Below, piece after piece: positions 63,944 to 64,000 of a DNA stretch of 64,000 bases; position 1 is the stretch's first letter, and every line of letters begins with the position of its first letter. The DNA is from Actinostola sp. cb2023 (taxonomy: Eukaryota; Cnidaria; Anthozoa; Actiniaria; Actinostolidae). The notes beneath the pieces were generated by a model. The model was given only the letters and a program-made list of their open reading frames with translations, had not been told where the DNA came from and did no database searches. The stretch lies in assembly GCA_033675265.1 (NCBI GenBank), contig JAUJYZ010000350.1, positions 62,001 through 126,000 on the forward strand. The letters are read 5' to 3'. Position numbers and translations under genes: made by a program.

Positions 63944-64000
63944 TTAAATAAATTACAAAATCTTGTCTGAAGTGTAACGTCTGTAACGAAGAACTGACCT

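Overview
This is eukaryotic, metazoan DNA: protein-coding genes are cut by many GT-AG introns, and most of the rest is transposable elements and satellites. The two best genes are orthologues of animal genes: a secreted sialate O-acetylesterase (SIAE) and a ciliary nexin-dynein regulatory complex subunit (GAS8/DRC4). Low GC, short introns, very dense MITEs and the transposase families seen here suggest a marine invertebrate such as a sponge or cnidarian. That placement is an inference; the sequence alone does not fix the phylum.

Layout. 1-6712: SIAE on the minus strand, running off the left edge. Its introns hold a perfect 509-unit ATC microsatellite, a MITE with a dead LINE inside it, and several other MITEs. 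7072-7085: an X-box-like site in the head-to-head promoter. 7204-13874: GAS8 on the plus strand, 15 exons, about 485 codons, apparently intact. 13.9-26.3 kb: repeat-rich DNA with a pair of ~0.7 kb inverted copies of a cysteine-rich exon; the right copy is followed by a transmembrane exon. 26341-33259: a 6.9 kb DNA transposon with ~0.8 kb terminal inverted repeats around an intact three-exon gene for a ~1,183-residue DDE/RNase H-like protein. 34602-39049: a 4.4 kb element with a clean 6-bp target duplication, subterminal 20-bp arrays and two decayed genes, one an integrase, whose zinc-ribbon starts lie inside the terminal repeats. 41.5-46.9 kb: two satellites, a 14-bp repeat that flips orientation and a ~62-bp repeat with a hairpin in each unit. 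47.3-51.6 kb: a reverse transcriptase fragment, another patch of the 14-bp satellite, then an F-box/leucine-rich-repeat gene. 52.2-55.2 kb: a minus-strand CCHC zinc-knuckle gene with a perfectly duplicated exon, and a hAT-like exon. 55.3-64 kb: mostly MITEs and foldbacks, with one acidic C-terminal exon and a recurrent TGTAACG paired motif.

The host genes are unrelated housekeeping or ciliary functions. The dominant story is mobile DNA: TIR elements with TTAA duplications, elements inserted in elements, and TIRs next to tandem repeats. Exon boundaries were deduced by eye from GT-AG sites, reading phase and family conservation; none is backed by transcripts.
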